Below are positions 45,041 through 55,870 of a DNA stretch of 64,000 nucleotides, one piece after another. Each line of letters starts with the position of its first letter. Position 1 is the stretch's first letter. Where the stretch lies: assembly GCA_004194705.1 (NCBI GenBank), contig SADC01000598.1, positions 1 to 64,000 on the forward strand, read 5' to 3'. Both the position numbers and the translations under genes were made by a program. This DNA is from Ditylenchus dipsaci (taxonomy: Eukaryota; Nematoda; Chromadorea; Rhabditida; Anguinidae). The notes under the pieces are model-generated. The model had not been told where the DNA came from. It saw only the letters and a list, made by a program, of their open reading frames with translations, and did no database searches.

Positions 45041-47521
45041 TTAAAACTTGATGGTCAGTGAGTAGATCCAGAGCCATTCAAAATCATCATCAAGCCCCTC
45101 TTCGCACTCCAGATCCTCCCGCAGTTGGTGGTATAGTGGCTTCTGTAGATGTTCTCGGTGCACGATTCCCCTTGGATTTGGGTTAGCCTGAAAGAGGAGG
45201 GAAATAGACTACGATAGGGGCATGTGAATGTCGCAGCTCACCTCTCTCTGCTTGGTAACTCTCCTCTCCTCTTGTGCGCTTGGCCTGTCCAACGATTTCA
45301 CCTCGCTCGAAGCCCAAAGCTGGAAGGGAGTGGGAGCTCGAATCACCGGAGGATGTGCAACGTCCGCCTCGATCACCGCAATTCTCGCCGCCACCTCTTC
45401 AACGTTTGGGATGTACATTGCCGCCTCATCCTCGCGCACTTGACTCTTTGATGCACCGCTTCCTCATCCAGATCGAAGGTGATCCACGCGCGAAGTCTCG
45501 GCAACGTAGTTGAGCGAATGGTAGAGACGAGCTGGGTTGAACGTGGCGATTGCCGCTTCCATCTTCTTCTTCTGCAAGTAGGACCGCTTCTTCTTCCTCA
45601 CTGGCTCATCCACGGAAAGCGGGCGATTCTTGCTGGGTCACCACATCTGAAAAGTCGTCCTTATCTTCAAATCAGAGTGGGCCAAATCTACAGGACCTCC
45701 AACATACCGAGTTCCATCTGAACGAAATCGAGGACGTCGTAGAAGTTGTATCCATTCTGCCTGGCATGCTCCTTTGACCTGTAAAGCAACGGACGAGTTG
45801 AAAGTTCCCAAAAGATCGCAGATAGACTAACCTCTTGTTCCAGCTCTCCAGTGAACACGTAGAATTTGCATCTCCGGGATGGGCCTCTCATAATGATTCA
45901 AAAGATCGATGCGAAGCGTTGGCACGATCCTAGCTCTCCGACGTCTTCCCTCCTGCCTGTCCAGGTGTTGATCAGATAATTGGTGAAGGTCTCCAGCGCC
46001 GCTTGCTCGGGGAAGATGGCCAGCCATTGATGATCGGGGTGTTGTCGGTCGAGGAGATATTCCACCAGCTCTTCAATGTGCAACGACGGAATAACGGCGA
46101 GGACCTGAAGAAGAGACTATGCCACGTATAATATGCGAGTCAATTATTTGCCTCACCTTCCACTTATTCACCCATTCCGAGAAGCGAACGTCCTTGTTGT
46201 AGTAGGGTCCAAGATTCAGTGATCTCAACTTCTTCTGTTGTGCCTGAGTCATGTGGAAGTAGCATCCCTTGTGCACCGTTCCTTAAATTTATTTATCGTT
46301 AATTTGGCAGACTCAAATAATTCGAATAAATAAACCCTTACCCGCTCCGAAGACTTCGAGAATTATGGCGTCCATAGCGACCTCGAAATCCGTCAGAAAC
46401 TTCTCTGGTTGCCACTCCAACGCCAGGTTGTCACGAATCCATCTCTCGAGTCCAAAAAGCAAGCCGCGGTAAGCCTCGGAAGTCTTCCTTGTCATCAACG
46501 CCACCATGCCGGGAAGCAGTTCGTCGCCCTCTTGGAAGTGTATGACGTACAATTGTGCCCATCCATCTGGCGCTGTGTCGAATGTCCCGTCGGAGGCGAT
46601 CACCTTGGCTCGTGCAATTTTCTGAAAGACAAAATTTAATTCGGCTGCGCGAAGCCACGCGAACAACAAATCTCACCTCCATCATAGCCCGTGTTGAAAA
46701 TGCGATTGTCCGATCCTCTCCAGGGCCTGAGTCGTACACCACCATTCGGTCCCAAGGAGTCTCCAGCATTAGACGAACAGGATCAGTTGCTCCATTTGGA
46801 TGGCCTTTGAGAAACTGAATTTTATTGAATCAATTGATTGATTGACCAGACTAATTGCCTCAAATAAATTTACCGCTCGGAAGTCGCCCATTCTGCTGCG
46901 GAAGCTCTCATATTTCACCAGCCGAATGCATTGATCTGAGACCGTTGTTCCGTCCTCTTGCACGCACGATTCATAGTAGAGTTGCCGACTTTGCTTCTGA
47001 ATTGACCAATTGATCAATGAATTAATCGGACAAGCAAGCAATTAATTAAAACTCACGTTCGGTTAGCCTTGAGGATGTTGTATGCGCGATCATAGAGCTC
47101 GAACTTCTCAATCTCCACAGCGTTGGCAAAGTGGTTGTGTTCTCCCGTCGTCTCTTGGATGTAGAGCCCTCCGCGCATCACCACCTCCATCTTGCATAGC
47201 CCCTTGCGCTCCTCTCGGCAACGATAGATGTTCTCCAGATTCCTCCAATTGCACCAGTCGGGATTTGCGAACGAAGCGATGTTGATACGAGAAACCTAAA
47301 AATTGCTTGACTCAACACAAAACACGACTATCACAAAAACCTACCGTTGTGAGGAGGTAAGGCTTGCCATTGACTTGAGATCCCACGACGAACTCGATTT
47401 CCGGGTTGGCGAGCGTGTGATAGAACTCTTGTGAATGAACTTCCTCCAGAATTTGATCGGTATCCAGTCCTTGGCGGTTTCCATCTTCTTCGGAACTTGT
47501 CACTTCATCATCCGAGTTCAT
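45041..47521 (-). CDS. FLYWCH-MULE transposase
   Basis: Start ATG at 47519-47521 (MNSDDEVTSSEEDGNRQG). Exons continue through introns ending near 47295, 46990, 46818, 46622, 46290, 46105, 45660 and 45187, to TAA at 45041-45043. An N-terminal FLYWCH-like motif (IYRCREERKGLCK ... GEHNHF) would bind DNA. The MULE core shows the first Asp in VIASDGTFDTAP, the second in FLTDFEVAMDAI, then GCYFHMTQAQQKK, and near the end NSTCSLESWNKRL. A Lys-rich stretch (VRKKKRSYLQKKKMEAA) may be a nuclear signal. Frame shifts remain near 45945 and 45870, and one exon join near 46995 is out of phase by one base. Otherwise coding potential is long and little decayed. It is the transposase of the surrounding element and resembles the animal Phantom group, which also has FLYWCH domains. 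Confidence 0.85.
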
Positions 47522-47841
47522 CGCGCTTGTTAGTAGAGAGAGCACCTAAAATAAGAGAAGCCTTATCTTGTTGAGAGACTAAGATGCTGGGGCCAGATAT
47601 TGTTGGTAGAAAAGTTATTGAGGAAAAGCATTTTGGCGGGGAAGCTATTGGCAAGAATTTTATTGGTGAAACCCCTCAGTGGTGAAAGGTCTTTTTGGCG
47701 CCGTTTCTCTTGGGGAGTAGTTCTTTTGGCGAAGTGTCTTTTTGCCGCCATTTCTCTTGGCGAATATTTTATTGGTGAGGTCCTCTATTGGTGGACTATC
47801 CTATTGACGCCAAGTTTATTTTATACTTCTGGCGCTCCCAT

Positions 47842-48520
47842 TGGAACCATTGCCAGCACTGCTTCGCTGTCAGAAACTGCCTCAATTTGGCGATTTTTTG
47901 CGAATGACCGCCAAAATTAAAAGAAACCAGCCAAAATGATGCGTACTTAGATTAATATAGCCTCAGCCTTCACCAATCTTATTTATTTGTTCACGCGTTT
48001 AGTGAAAATTTCATGGGGAACCAGATGGAAATTTTTATACACCAAGATCACTTCATAAAAGCAAGGTAGCTAGTAAAATGACTACTATTGAAGGGTAGGA
48101 TTTCAGTGATATTTAGGAACTGACATTTTGCGATTTTAATTTACATGATTTCATACAACCGTATGCTGAAAATGACGGCAAGACGCAGGGTTACATTTTG
48201 AGTGTGAGGTTGCAAATGAGTATGAATATTAAAATTACAAAAAAAAAACGTCAGTTTCAAATCAATGCTGAATAGGCCTGGGATAGTGCTATTGAGGTCC
48301 TATTGCATCGAATCGGATAAGGTTCAATGTTTATTGAATTTTAGCTCCAACTTCATACCAACTTTTTTTCAGTATGATAGCTCAAATGAAAGCCCAGAAC
48401 CTTGGCTTTATTTTGACACTAAACTTGTAAAAAAGAGGAGAAAAAAACAGTGCTTGGACCCAGTGGTAGCAAACCAGTGACCTACGGCGATGCGTATATA
48501 AAGTTCCCACCCACTTTAAA
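47842..48520. mobile_element. Fold-back element with tRNA-like end, copy 4 (partial)
   Basis: Reverse orientation relative to 8255-9082. GGTGACCTACGGCGATGCG-type end at 48475-48520; modules at 48110-48440 and the segment CCAGCCAAAATGATGCGTAC (47930) match 8830-8930. The other end is missing where the MULE abuts. Confidence 0.6.
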
Positions 48521-48539
48521 AAAAATTCATTAACTACCA

Positions 48540-48778
48540 CTAGCGAAAAAAAAATTTGTCGGCTGGCGGTGGCGCCGGCTGCCTTAAAATCGCCGCCGCC
48601 GCCAGCAGCTGTGCCAAAGACTCCGCTGGCGCCACCGCCAGCGCTCCAAAATTTTCGCCGCCGGCGCCTGGCGGCACCGCCGGACTTTTTCAAAAACGGC
48701 GCCAGCGCCGGCGGCGCCGCCACCACTGGCGCTTGGCGGTGCTGCCGGCGGCGCTGCAGGTATGGTGCCAACCCTAGT
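48540..48778. repeat. GGCGCCGGCGGC array with one hAT-like end
   Basis: Dense GGCGCCAGCGCCGGCGGC words. The right border reads GGTGCCAACCCTA (complement TAGGGTTGGCACC), a hAT-like terminus followed by GTATTGAG; no matching left end. Compare 50392-50592. Confidence 0.5.
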
Positions 48779-48895
48779 ATTGAGGGTTTACTTGACTTAA
48801 TTTTAGTCAAAGCTGACCAAATCGGTCCATTTGGGAGTGGTGTTATATTGGGTGGTGTTGTATCCAGGTTTGACTGTTACTCGAATAAAAAAAGT

Positions 48896-49062
48896 GGCTT
48901 AATTCACCTTTAGGTCCCCGTTTTTCTCCTCGGTCCCCCCTGTCCATTAGAGTTATATTCATAGATATATTGATACTGTGATAAGGGGGACCAAGGCATT
49001 TTTCAACAAAAAACAACAGGGGGGACCTAGACGAAAAAGGGGACCTAAAGGTGAACAAAGCC
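48896..49062. mobile_element. Inverted-repeat element, TTCACCTTTAGGTCCCC ends
   Basis: GGCTTAATTCACCTTTAGGT at the left, ACCTAAAGGTGAACAAAGCC at the right, with GGTCCCCCCTGTC / GGGGGGACC inside. A second member lies at 60286-60510. Confidence 0.75.
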
Positions 49063-49147
49063 AGAAAGGGTAATTATGAGAGATGTATAGTGGCTAATAA
49101 AGCTTATACGGTATGTGTGTTAGTTTGTGAAACAGCCAACCACTCAC

Positions 49148-52100
49148 AAGTATCATTGAAGGTGTTGATGTAGACAGTGCCAGCTTGCAGTTGAGCTGCG
49201 AAATTGTGCGCTTTGTTCAAATCACTAGAACACACCTATTTATCGACTTTTATTTGAAAAAAGGCAAACTTAGTGAATATGCCAGCGGCTAGACCAAATT
49301 CTGTGTCATTGGCTTTTTGTAGGGCTTCCTACAGTTGAAATTATTTTAATAAATGACTAGATTATTTGCAATCCATTGTTCGGCATAAATTTTTGGATTC
49401 TGTCACAGAATTGTTTTTAAAAGTCGCAAAGGCCACCCACCTGTTCAGTCTCGAAAGGTATTATAAGAAGAACAGCTCCAAACACCTCTTCCCTGTAAAT
49501 CTTCATTTGAGGGTGATTTTGGAAAGCACACAAGGCGACAAGAAGTAGCCCTTTTCGAGGGCTTCAACCACCACCCTCTCTCCACCATACAATACTTTTG
49601 CTCCCTCTTCCACTGCTCCTCTGATGTAGTTCTGTACTTTCTGTAGATGGTTCAGGGATATACAAGCACCTATCAATAAATGGAATATTGCAAAAAGTTG
49701 TTAAGGCAAAACAACCGGGGATCTCAACAAAAATTTTGCAAAAAAGGCAGTGCCCTTCAAAAAAAGTCTTTTGTTAAAAAAATTGAAAAAAAATGAATGG
49801 AAAAAAAGCACTTATAGTTTTCAAAAAATATGAAAGTATAGGAAAAAATTTTCGGATCATATTGTCTTTTTTCTCAGCTCAAGAAAAAAGGCCAGCCGTC
49901 GAAAAAAAGGCGAAGCCTTTGAAAATAGGCAAGTTGGGCACCCTGAAACCAACCTATGTGGGTGGATTCATTTAAGGGGTCTCCAATCCTGAGTTCTTCT
50001 GTTTTGAGCAGTAATTTGGTAGTAAACTCTTCCAGAATTGACTGATGCACAAGAATTTTGGAAGCGTTCGAGCATACTTGGCCTGAAAGCAGGTTTTATA
50101 CAGCGGACGTTAATATGGGCATTTTGAACTCCTATGAAACCCCTATACAGTCAAACCAAGTTTAGCCACCAACCACTCAAGTTCGTTCCCGCCTAGGGTC
50201 CAATACTTTTTTTAACCAACTTTTTGATATTTTACGGAAAATTAATTCGCCAGTCTTCACCAGTCCAAAAAATGGCAAGGATTATGGTTTAGCCGGTCTT
50301 TTTTCCTAATTTATATTTCATATGTTATTTTGAGACTCCATTAACCAACTACTATTTAAGCATCAGGCGACGGTTGATCTAGCATTGTGAGCAGTCTTGT
50401 AAATCAAAAAATTTTGCCGCCGCCGGCGCCGAGCGCCGGCTCCATTTTTTTCGCCGCCGCCGGCGCCAAGCGCCGGCTTTATTTTTTTCACCGCCGCCGC
50501 CGGCGCCGGGTCCATTTTTTTCGCCGCCGGCGCCGGCGGCGAAAAATCGCCGTCGGGCGCCGGCGCGGGGGCCGGCGCTGTTTACAAGACTGATTGTGAG
50601 TCTTCACAGCAATATAGAGGATTTGGGAAAAAAGAAAGGTAAAATCTGAATCCTTGCTTTCTCGCCGGTTTCTCTACAAGAAAATTACGTTTGCTTGTAT
50701 AAAACAAGTAGGTAAAATGTATCGGACCACATGCGGGAGCCAACTTGAGGAGGTTTGACTGTAGGATTTGACTGTATACCTTGACTAAAGAAGTTGGCAA
50801 TTAGAGCGCCATTGACAGCCATTTCTATATCGCAGTCTTGGAGCATGATACACGAACTTTTGCCACCTAGCTCCAGAGTCACCGGTTTCACAGCCCATTG
50901 AGCACAGTTCTTGGCAATAGCCTGACCTGTAGCTACACTCCCTGTAAATGACACTTTGCGCACTATGGCAGATTCACACAGGGCTGTCCCAGTTTCCGAC
51001 TCTCCTTGCACTATATTGACTACTCCATCTGGTAGACCTGCGCATTGCAGTAATTGGGCTAGAAGAATCTGGAAATGGGAGATAAATGAATTTGAAAAAT
51101 GGGGTTTCAGAAAGCTTACACTAGAGACTGGAGCCAAGGGACTCGGCTTGTAGACTACTGAAAATTGATCCACAGTGTGATTGAATTGAGGCTGTGTGGC
51201 ATATAAAATAACCTGAATTGCCACAAGCAATGGCTGGGGCAATCTAAATTTGTCAGTCAATGCAAAATTTAGAAAATCAGTCAATTTAAAAATTTTGTGA
51301 AAAATAAAAGTCAATTCTCGAAAAATTTAGCCTACCTTCCAAGTAGCTGTCTGTATGGGATAGTTCCAAGCTCCAATCGCGCCCACTACTCCCAAGGGCT
51401 CCCTTCTGGTGTAGGCAAATCTTTTGGCCTGTTCATCGTAGGGCATGTGTTCACCACTCAGATCCACTCCTAAAACCAATCAACTTTGACCTTATTTGAC
51501 AGCTATCCTATTGAAATGCTTGACTGCTTAACCTACCACTAAAATACTCAAAAGTATCAGCACAGGACAACACATCAGCCTTGGCTTCAGTTATAGACTT
51601 TCCATTATCCCTAACCTCCCAGACACTGATTTCATTGCTGTGTTTGCGGATCAGGTCAGCTGCAAAGCGGTGTATATGTCTAGTTAGGTGAAGATTTACA
51701 TGTGAGTTATTGGTTACCAGTCCTCTGAAGGATTTGCCTGCGTTCCACCCATGGAGTGCTAGACCAACTGGTTTGTGCTTTTTGAGATAAGTCGATTACT
51801 TCATCAACTTGGGAGGCACTGGCTGAGTGGATTTCTGTTAGATGTTCACCTGAAAAATGGAAAAAAATATTACTTTCAAAAATTAAAAAAAAGTTTGAAT
51901 TGTTAGCTGTAAATTTGCGCCGTGCGTAACGTTTGCGTTTTTTGGCCCAAAATAGTGTTGCAGGTTCAATCCCACGTGCTGGCATGCTATTTATTCTGGC
52001 TTGTTTGATCAGTTTCAGGTGATTAGACTTTTTTGACGCCAGATTCGGAATCAGCGACCCAAATCACCCCTAGAACTGGTCAAACAATCCAAAATAAATA

Positions 52101-52602
52101 GCATGCCGCCACGTCGGACCAAACCTGAAACAACATTTTGGGCCAAAAACGCATATGCACTGCGCCACCGCGGTCACTTTTTCAAACCTAAGTAGCTTTT
52201 GCCTCTCCTTTAAACAAAAGATCTCAAAGACAATATTAAAAATACACCATATTTGGTTATTTTGATATGTTTATTGATGATATTTGAAGTTTGTTAAATA
52301 AAAATTGATTGATGGGAGACATTTGGAAAATGCCCCGAAATTTGGAAAAGGCCTGGACATATGCCCGGGCATATGCCCGATTATTAAATGCCCGGGGCAT
52401 AAGATAACCCTAGTCTTTACTGATTAATAAGAAAACTTAAAATACTCACTGCAAAGTCAGTAACCTACCATTTCTGGGCTCGAAGACGTTAAATTTTCTT
52501 TGAGATTTTAAATTGACTCTCGCTCCATTGACAAAGTGTAGAGCACTCAATAGATCATTAGGAATACAAAACTTTTCATCTGCTCCTGCTCCAGAATAAT
52601 TC
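49148..52602 (-). CDS. ALDH9A1: Aldehyde dehydrogenase, ALDH9A1-like (partial)
   Basis: Eleven or so exons: 52469-52602, 51717-51849, 51537-51679, 51336-51469, 51213-51243, 51122-51157, 50780-51068, 49954-50092, 49441-49669, 49270-49327, 49148-49224. Motifs in order: [64 protein letters not shown] (catalytic Glu), [13 protein letters not shown] (catalytic Cys), [36 protein letters not shown]. This order and spacing fit NAD-dependent 4-trimethylaminobutyraldehyde dehydrogenases, which act in carnitine synthesis and amino-aldehyde oxidation in the cytosol. Exon joins are in phase, but exon 49441-49669 has one base missing in the GGG run at 49511-49513. The first exon and the last (PFGGYKxSGxGRE) were not found. 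Confidence 0.9.
50148..50761. mobile_element. Mariner-like MITE in an ALDH intron
   Basis: CAGTCAAACC at the left and GGTTTGACTG at the right, both flanked by TA (50146-50147 and 50762-50763), as in Tc1/mariner insertions. The interior has AAGTTCGTTCCCGCC. It is split by the hAT MITE 50392-50592. Confidence 0.7.
50392..50592. mobile_element. hAT-type MITE with GCCGCCGGCGCC array
   Basis: 12-bp ends CAGTCTTGTAAA / TTTACAAGACTG, perfect 8-bp target duplication ATTGTGAG (50384-50391 and 50593-50600). The 201-bp element is almost wholly GCCGCCGGCGCC and GAGCGCCGGC words, a sharp GC island in an AT-rich intron. Confidence 0.9.
51905..52195. repeat. Head-to-head tRNA-like (SINE-type) pair
   Basis: Plus-strand half: GTTTGCGTTTTTTGGCCCAA then GTTGCAGGTTCAATCCCACG (B-box-like). 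Minus-strand half at 52090-52195 reads GGTGGCGCAGTGC (A-box-like) with the same loop and GTTTGGTCCGACGTGG. Intronic in the aldehyde dehydrogenase gene. Confidence 0.55.
52320..52414. repeat. GGGCATATGCCC array with hAT-like right end
   Basis: ATGCCCGGGCATATGCCCG words end at ATAAGATAACCCTA (complement TAGGGTTATC). Left end not found. Confidence 0.45.
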
Positions 52603-53365
52603 CTGAAATTAAAAGCACGAAATTAGTGTTAGTGTTAATGTATTTTTTTTACATCTTGTTTATTCTAACAAGCTTCGCTGCTCGACCTGTTTTACTTTTG
52701 CAAAAAATCAGGTCGACCTCCTCGGTTTGAAAATGGCCAATTTGGGGCAAAAATTATATTAGAATATTTTAGACATTTTTATTCTCACAGTTTATTCACC
52801 GGATTGGTTTTAGTTTTACCATAGCAATTTTTTAATCGAAAATATATTCGGACAAGAACATTGTCGATTTTTCAGAAAAAAACTACCCAGTTTAAAAGAG
52901 ATCTTCTCGAGAATGTTCCCGAAAGGCCACAAATTAATGACCTAACAAGAACAGCAGCTTAAAGCTGCTTTTCTTTTGTGTCTGATGACTCATTCCCATC
53001 CCTAATAAACTTCTGGAAGCATTGTTTATAAAACTATGCTGTATTTATATACTTTGATTCGAACTGCTGCCGCAGTTATTGCTTCTAGTTATGTAGGGCA
53101 ACATTTCACTTTGGCTGTAGAATTGTAAATTTTGGATTTAGAAGTATGAAATTCGGTCGTAGATTTGCTGGCTTTTTTATTATACTCGCTCAAAATAATG
53201 TTTTTTACCATAACTTTAAATTTTCTTGGGCCATATGCGAAAAAATAATTAAAAGGGTAGACGATAGATTTCTAAGAAAAAATTTTGGTCAGTTTCTTGA
53301 CCATTGATCTCACAAGGATAAAAGTAAAGATTGGGTAAATGAATTCTTGAAGGGGGGGGGGTTTA
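52603..53365. other. Stretch upstream of the visible ALDH exons
   Basis: The ALDH promoter and first exon may lie here or further upstream; nothing diagnostic is seen. A G run lies at 53352-53360. Confidence 0.3.
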
Positions 53366-54110
53366 AATTCAGGCCTCCATGGCTCAGTGCGTAAGCGTTC
53401 GAGTTTTTCGGCTAAAACCGGATATCCGAATCTGGGGTCAAAAAAGTCGAATTACTTCTAAAACTGGTCAGACAAGCCAAAATAAAGGCTATACTATAGA
53501 ATCCATCTCTAACTCTCAAGCCCCCCTGCGCCCCCGAAGGGGGCGCAGGGGGCTTGAGAGTTAGAGATGCGCGCACTCACTTACCTTAGACATGATTCCG
53601 AGAAGTACTCTTGACCATAAAATGCATATAGAGTCTCTTTTTGCAACGGCCCAGTTGAAAAAACATGGCAGGACATCCAAAATAGTCCAGAATTCACTTT
53701 TTTATAATTTCGCCATGAAAGTGGCCCTTTTATTCCCTTCCCCTCCCAATACAGCCCTAATTCCCTTTAAAAATGTTTTGGCGGGAATTCAAAAAAAATT
53801 TTTTTTGAATTTTCTTAAACTTTTTACCTTGGGGACCAAAGCAAATCGAAAAAAAATGTTTTTCGATTTTTCGGAAACCAAAGTGTTTCCGTGCCTATTC
53901 AGAGCACGAGAATCAAAATGGGACGGGTCCTTTCCCCTTCAGGAAAAGTAAATTTTTCGCTAGCTGGGGAGGGGATTCTATAGTGTTACCAAAATAAATA
54001 ACATGCTACCACGTGGAATCGAACCTGCAACACCATTTTCGGCCAAAAAACACAAACATTTACGCACTGCGCCACCGAGGTCACTTTTTCAAACCCGAAT
54101 GGCTTCTACC
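53366..54110. mobile_element. Fold-back element with tRNA-like (SINE-type) ends
   Basis: The left end GGCCTCCATGGCTCAGTGCG (A-box-like) and the minus-strand right end ACCTCGGTGGCGCAGTGCGT with GCAGGTTCGATTCCACG (A and B boxes) face inward. Between them: a hairpin of AGCCCCCCTGCGCCCCCGAA and complement (53518-53552) and the GGGCTGTATTGGGAGGGGAA module seen at 7276 and 17230. Confidence 0.6.
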
Positions 54111-54149
54111 CCCTTCCCCTTTAAATGACCATTGCCGTCTCCGATAACG

Positions 54150-54310
54150 GTTGTCCACCGCCAATTCAAAAAAGTTTCCTAATCATTGAGCTTCTGTGCG
54201 GTTTTGAAACTGCGCATAAATTAAATTCTAGGCCTTGTTTCGTTGGAAACCAAGTTGAAAAATCAGTTTGATGGTTAAACATTTTTTGAATTGGCGAGGG
54301 CAAATCAGAA
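54150..54310. repeat. Diverged copy of the 15623-15858 palindrome family
   Basis: GTCCACCGCCAATTCAAAAA, GAGCTTCTGTGCGG and TTTTGAATTGGCG match the arms of the palindrome between the tRNA genes, but with many changes. Confidence 0.5.
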
Positions 54311-54538
54311 CAGGTGAGCATGCCTCTTTAAAGAGTTTTCTAAAAACGTGTTTTCTGCAAGTTGTGGGCGAAAACATAAAAAAGTTAGGAAACTGGATAA
54401 AACAAGATTTTCGGTGAGTATAACAAAAAGTTGGTACATGTACGCTCAAATTTAGATTTATAAAGCCAAGAAATGTACTCCCATAATTAAATACCACCCA
54501 CTGCTAATATTTAATGTAGAATCTATTTTTTAGAAAAG

Positions 54539-55854
54539 ATGGTTGATCAACTGTGTGAAGATATGTCAACTTTGACAACTAATGATGAGCTCCAGCAAGA
54601 AGCCCAGCAAGGATCAGTGACACCTAATAATGAGCTGCAGCCAGAAGCCCAGCCCCCATCAGTGACAGTGCTGGTCGAGTGAGTCCTTATATGATTTTAG
54701 ATTGTAAAATTATTAGTGATCGTTGCATATTTCAGTCAAGTTCAAGTCAGATTAATCGAAAAAGAAGATGACAAATGCATTTGGGTGGAAGATTCGAAAC
54801 CCCACGGCAATTTAGGATCTTTCGTTATAACTGTGCAAATGGACACCATTATTATAGGTGTGCGGGATGTAAAAAGTAATTCAAAGCAATTTTGAAAAAC
54901 ATAACGCCAATTTTTTTCAGGCTGTACGAGAAAATGCTCAAAAAACTGCCCAAAGACAAAAAGTTTAAAATACCATGGTTCAAAAAAGTGGGACGAAGCT
55001 TTTATTTTAACGAGGAACCTCATCGTCCTGAATGCTTGCCACAAGAGTTTGATTTAAGGCTGAAACGGTAATTTTTTTTCAATTGAAATATAAAAATAAA
55101 AAAGTTTAGATTCTGTTTTGAGTCTACTGGATTTATGTCGAGAAGTTTTCTGCAATATTTATCAGTAGATGCACGTTTTATAATGTTTCTGCTGAGTACA
55201 TTGTCAAGAAGGTGCTCCCAAAGGTGCTCGAAAAAGCGCCTCGTTCACCTATATATGTCAACAATGAAGCTGAACAAGACCTCAAACTTGTAATTTTTCA
55301 TCGAATTACCGTATATTCTCAGTTACAATGTTTAGAAAAATGGTCCTGCAATGCTATATGCCCTGGTAAATGTGCTTGGACAAGTGATATGGATAGGTAT
55401 TTGCAAGAACAAGCGCAATAGTTGGAGAGGTCGAATAATGGAGCACAAAAAGAACTTTCAACAGCACGGCACTCACGTGTATGCAGTCCTGCTTACTAAA
55501 GATGCTCATGTGCTGGATATAGAGAAGGGAGAGTACTTTTGTATCGTTGCTCAAGGTAAAATAATCCATCTTGTATCATCTTTTAATTTTAATACTTTAG
55601 ATTTGAAGAAACACGTGATCCCACCCACCACTATTCCCATTTTGCAATTGGATAATAAGATGTGCCCACATCAAGATGACCTTCGATATCGTCCTGACTT
55701 TCTTGAACAGCACACCAATTGGATAAATGTACTGTTAAAAGGACTGCAAGACCCAACTAGATATGAAAAATTTAAATTAAATGAAATACCCCTAGTGTAT
55801 AGCCCTGGCAGACCAGACGAGAATCTCATCCCATCTCCAGATTCTCGTATTTAA
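54539..55854 (+). CDS. Possible GIY-YIG-like nuclease gene, unrecognised N-terminus
   Basis: Start ATG 54539 (MVDQLCEDMSTLTTNDELQQ). Exons 54539-54678, 54736 to about 54857, 54921-55067, then from 55110, ending at TAA 55852-55854 after SPGRPDENLIPSPDSRI. The N-terminus is acidic and Gln-rich. The middle is basic (MLKKLPKDKKFKIPWFKKVG). The third part, LYALVNVLGQVIWIGICKNK followed by RNSWRGRIMEHKK, fits the GIY-YIG pattern (Y-(10)-WIG-(9)-R-EH) with YIG changed to WIG. Frames change after 54920 and near 55170 and 55350, so splicing or sequence errors are unresolved. An endonuclease role is inference only. Confidence 0.4.
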
Positions 55855-55870
55855 ATATAATATAATTCGA

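Larger units (their letters stand above)
44097..47841 (-). mobile_element. MULE (FLYWCH-type) transposon with ~75-bp terminal inverted repeats
   Basis: The left end TGGGAGCGCCAGAAGTATAA continuing to about 44175 is the reverse complement of 47763-47841, almost without mismatch. Inside both ends the words ACCAATAAAAT and TTGGCG recur as a subterminal array (44170-44340, 47590-47760). A possible 9-bp target duplication is GAACCACTT / GAACCATTG (7 of 9) if the ends extend a few bases. The right flank (47842 on) is part of a tRNA-like fold-back element, so the MULE may have inserted into it. Confidence 0.85.

Noticed and set aside
45224..45777. Plus-strand frames of 71-80 residues
   Set aside because: They are shadows of the minus-strand MULE exons, which have better splice sites and family matches.
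48556..48913. Ala/Pro/Arg-rich open frames in several phases
   Set aside because: They lie in a GGCGCC palindrome array of a hAT-like element; codon-like openness comes from GC-rich repeats.
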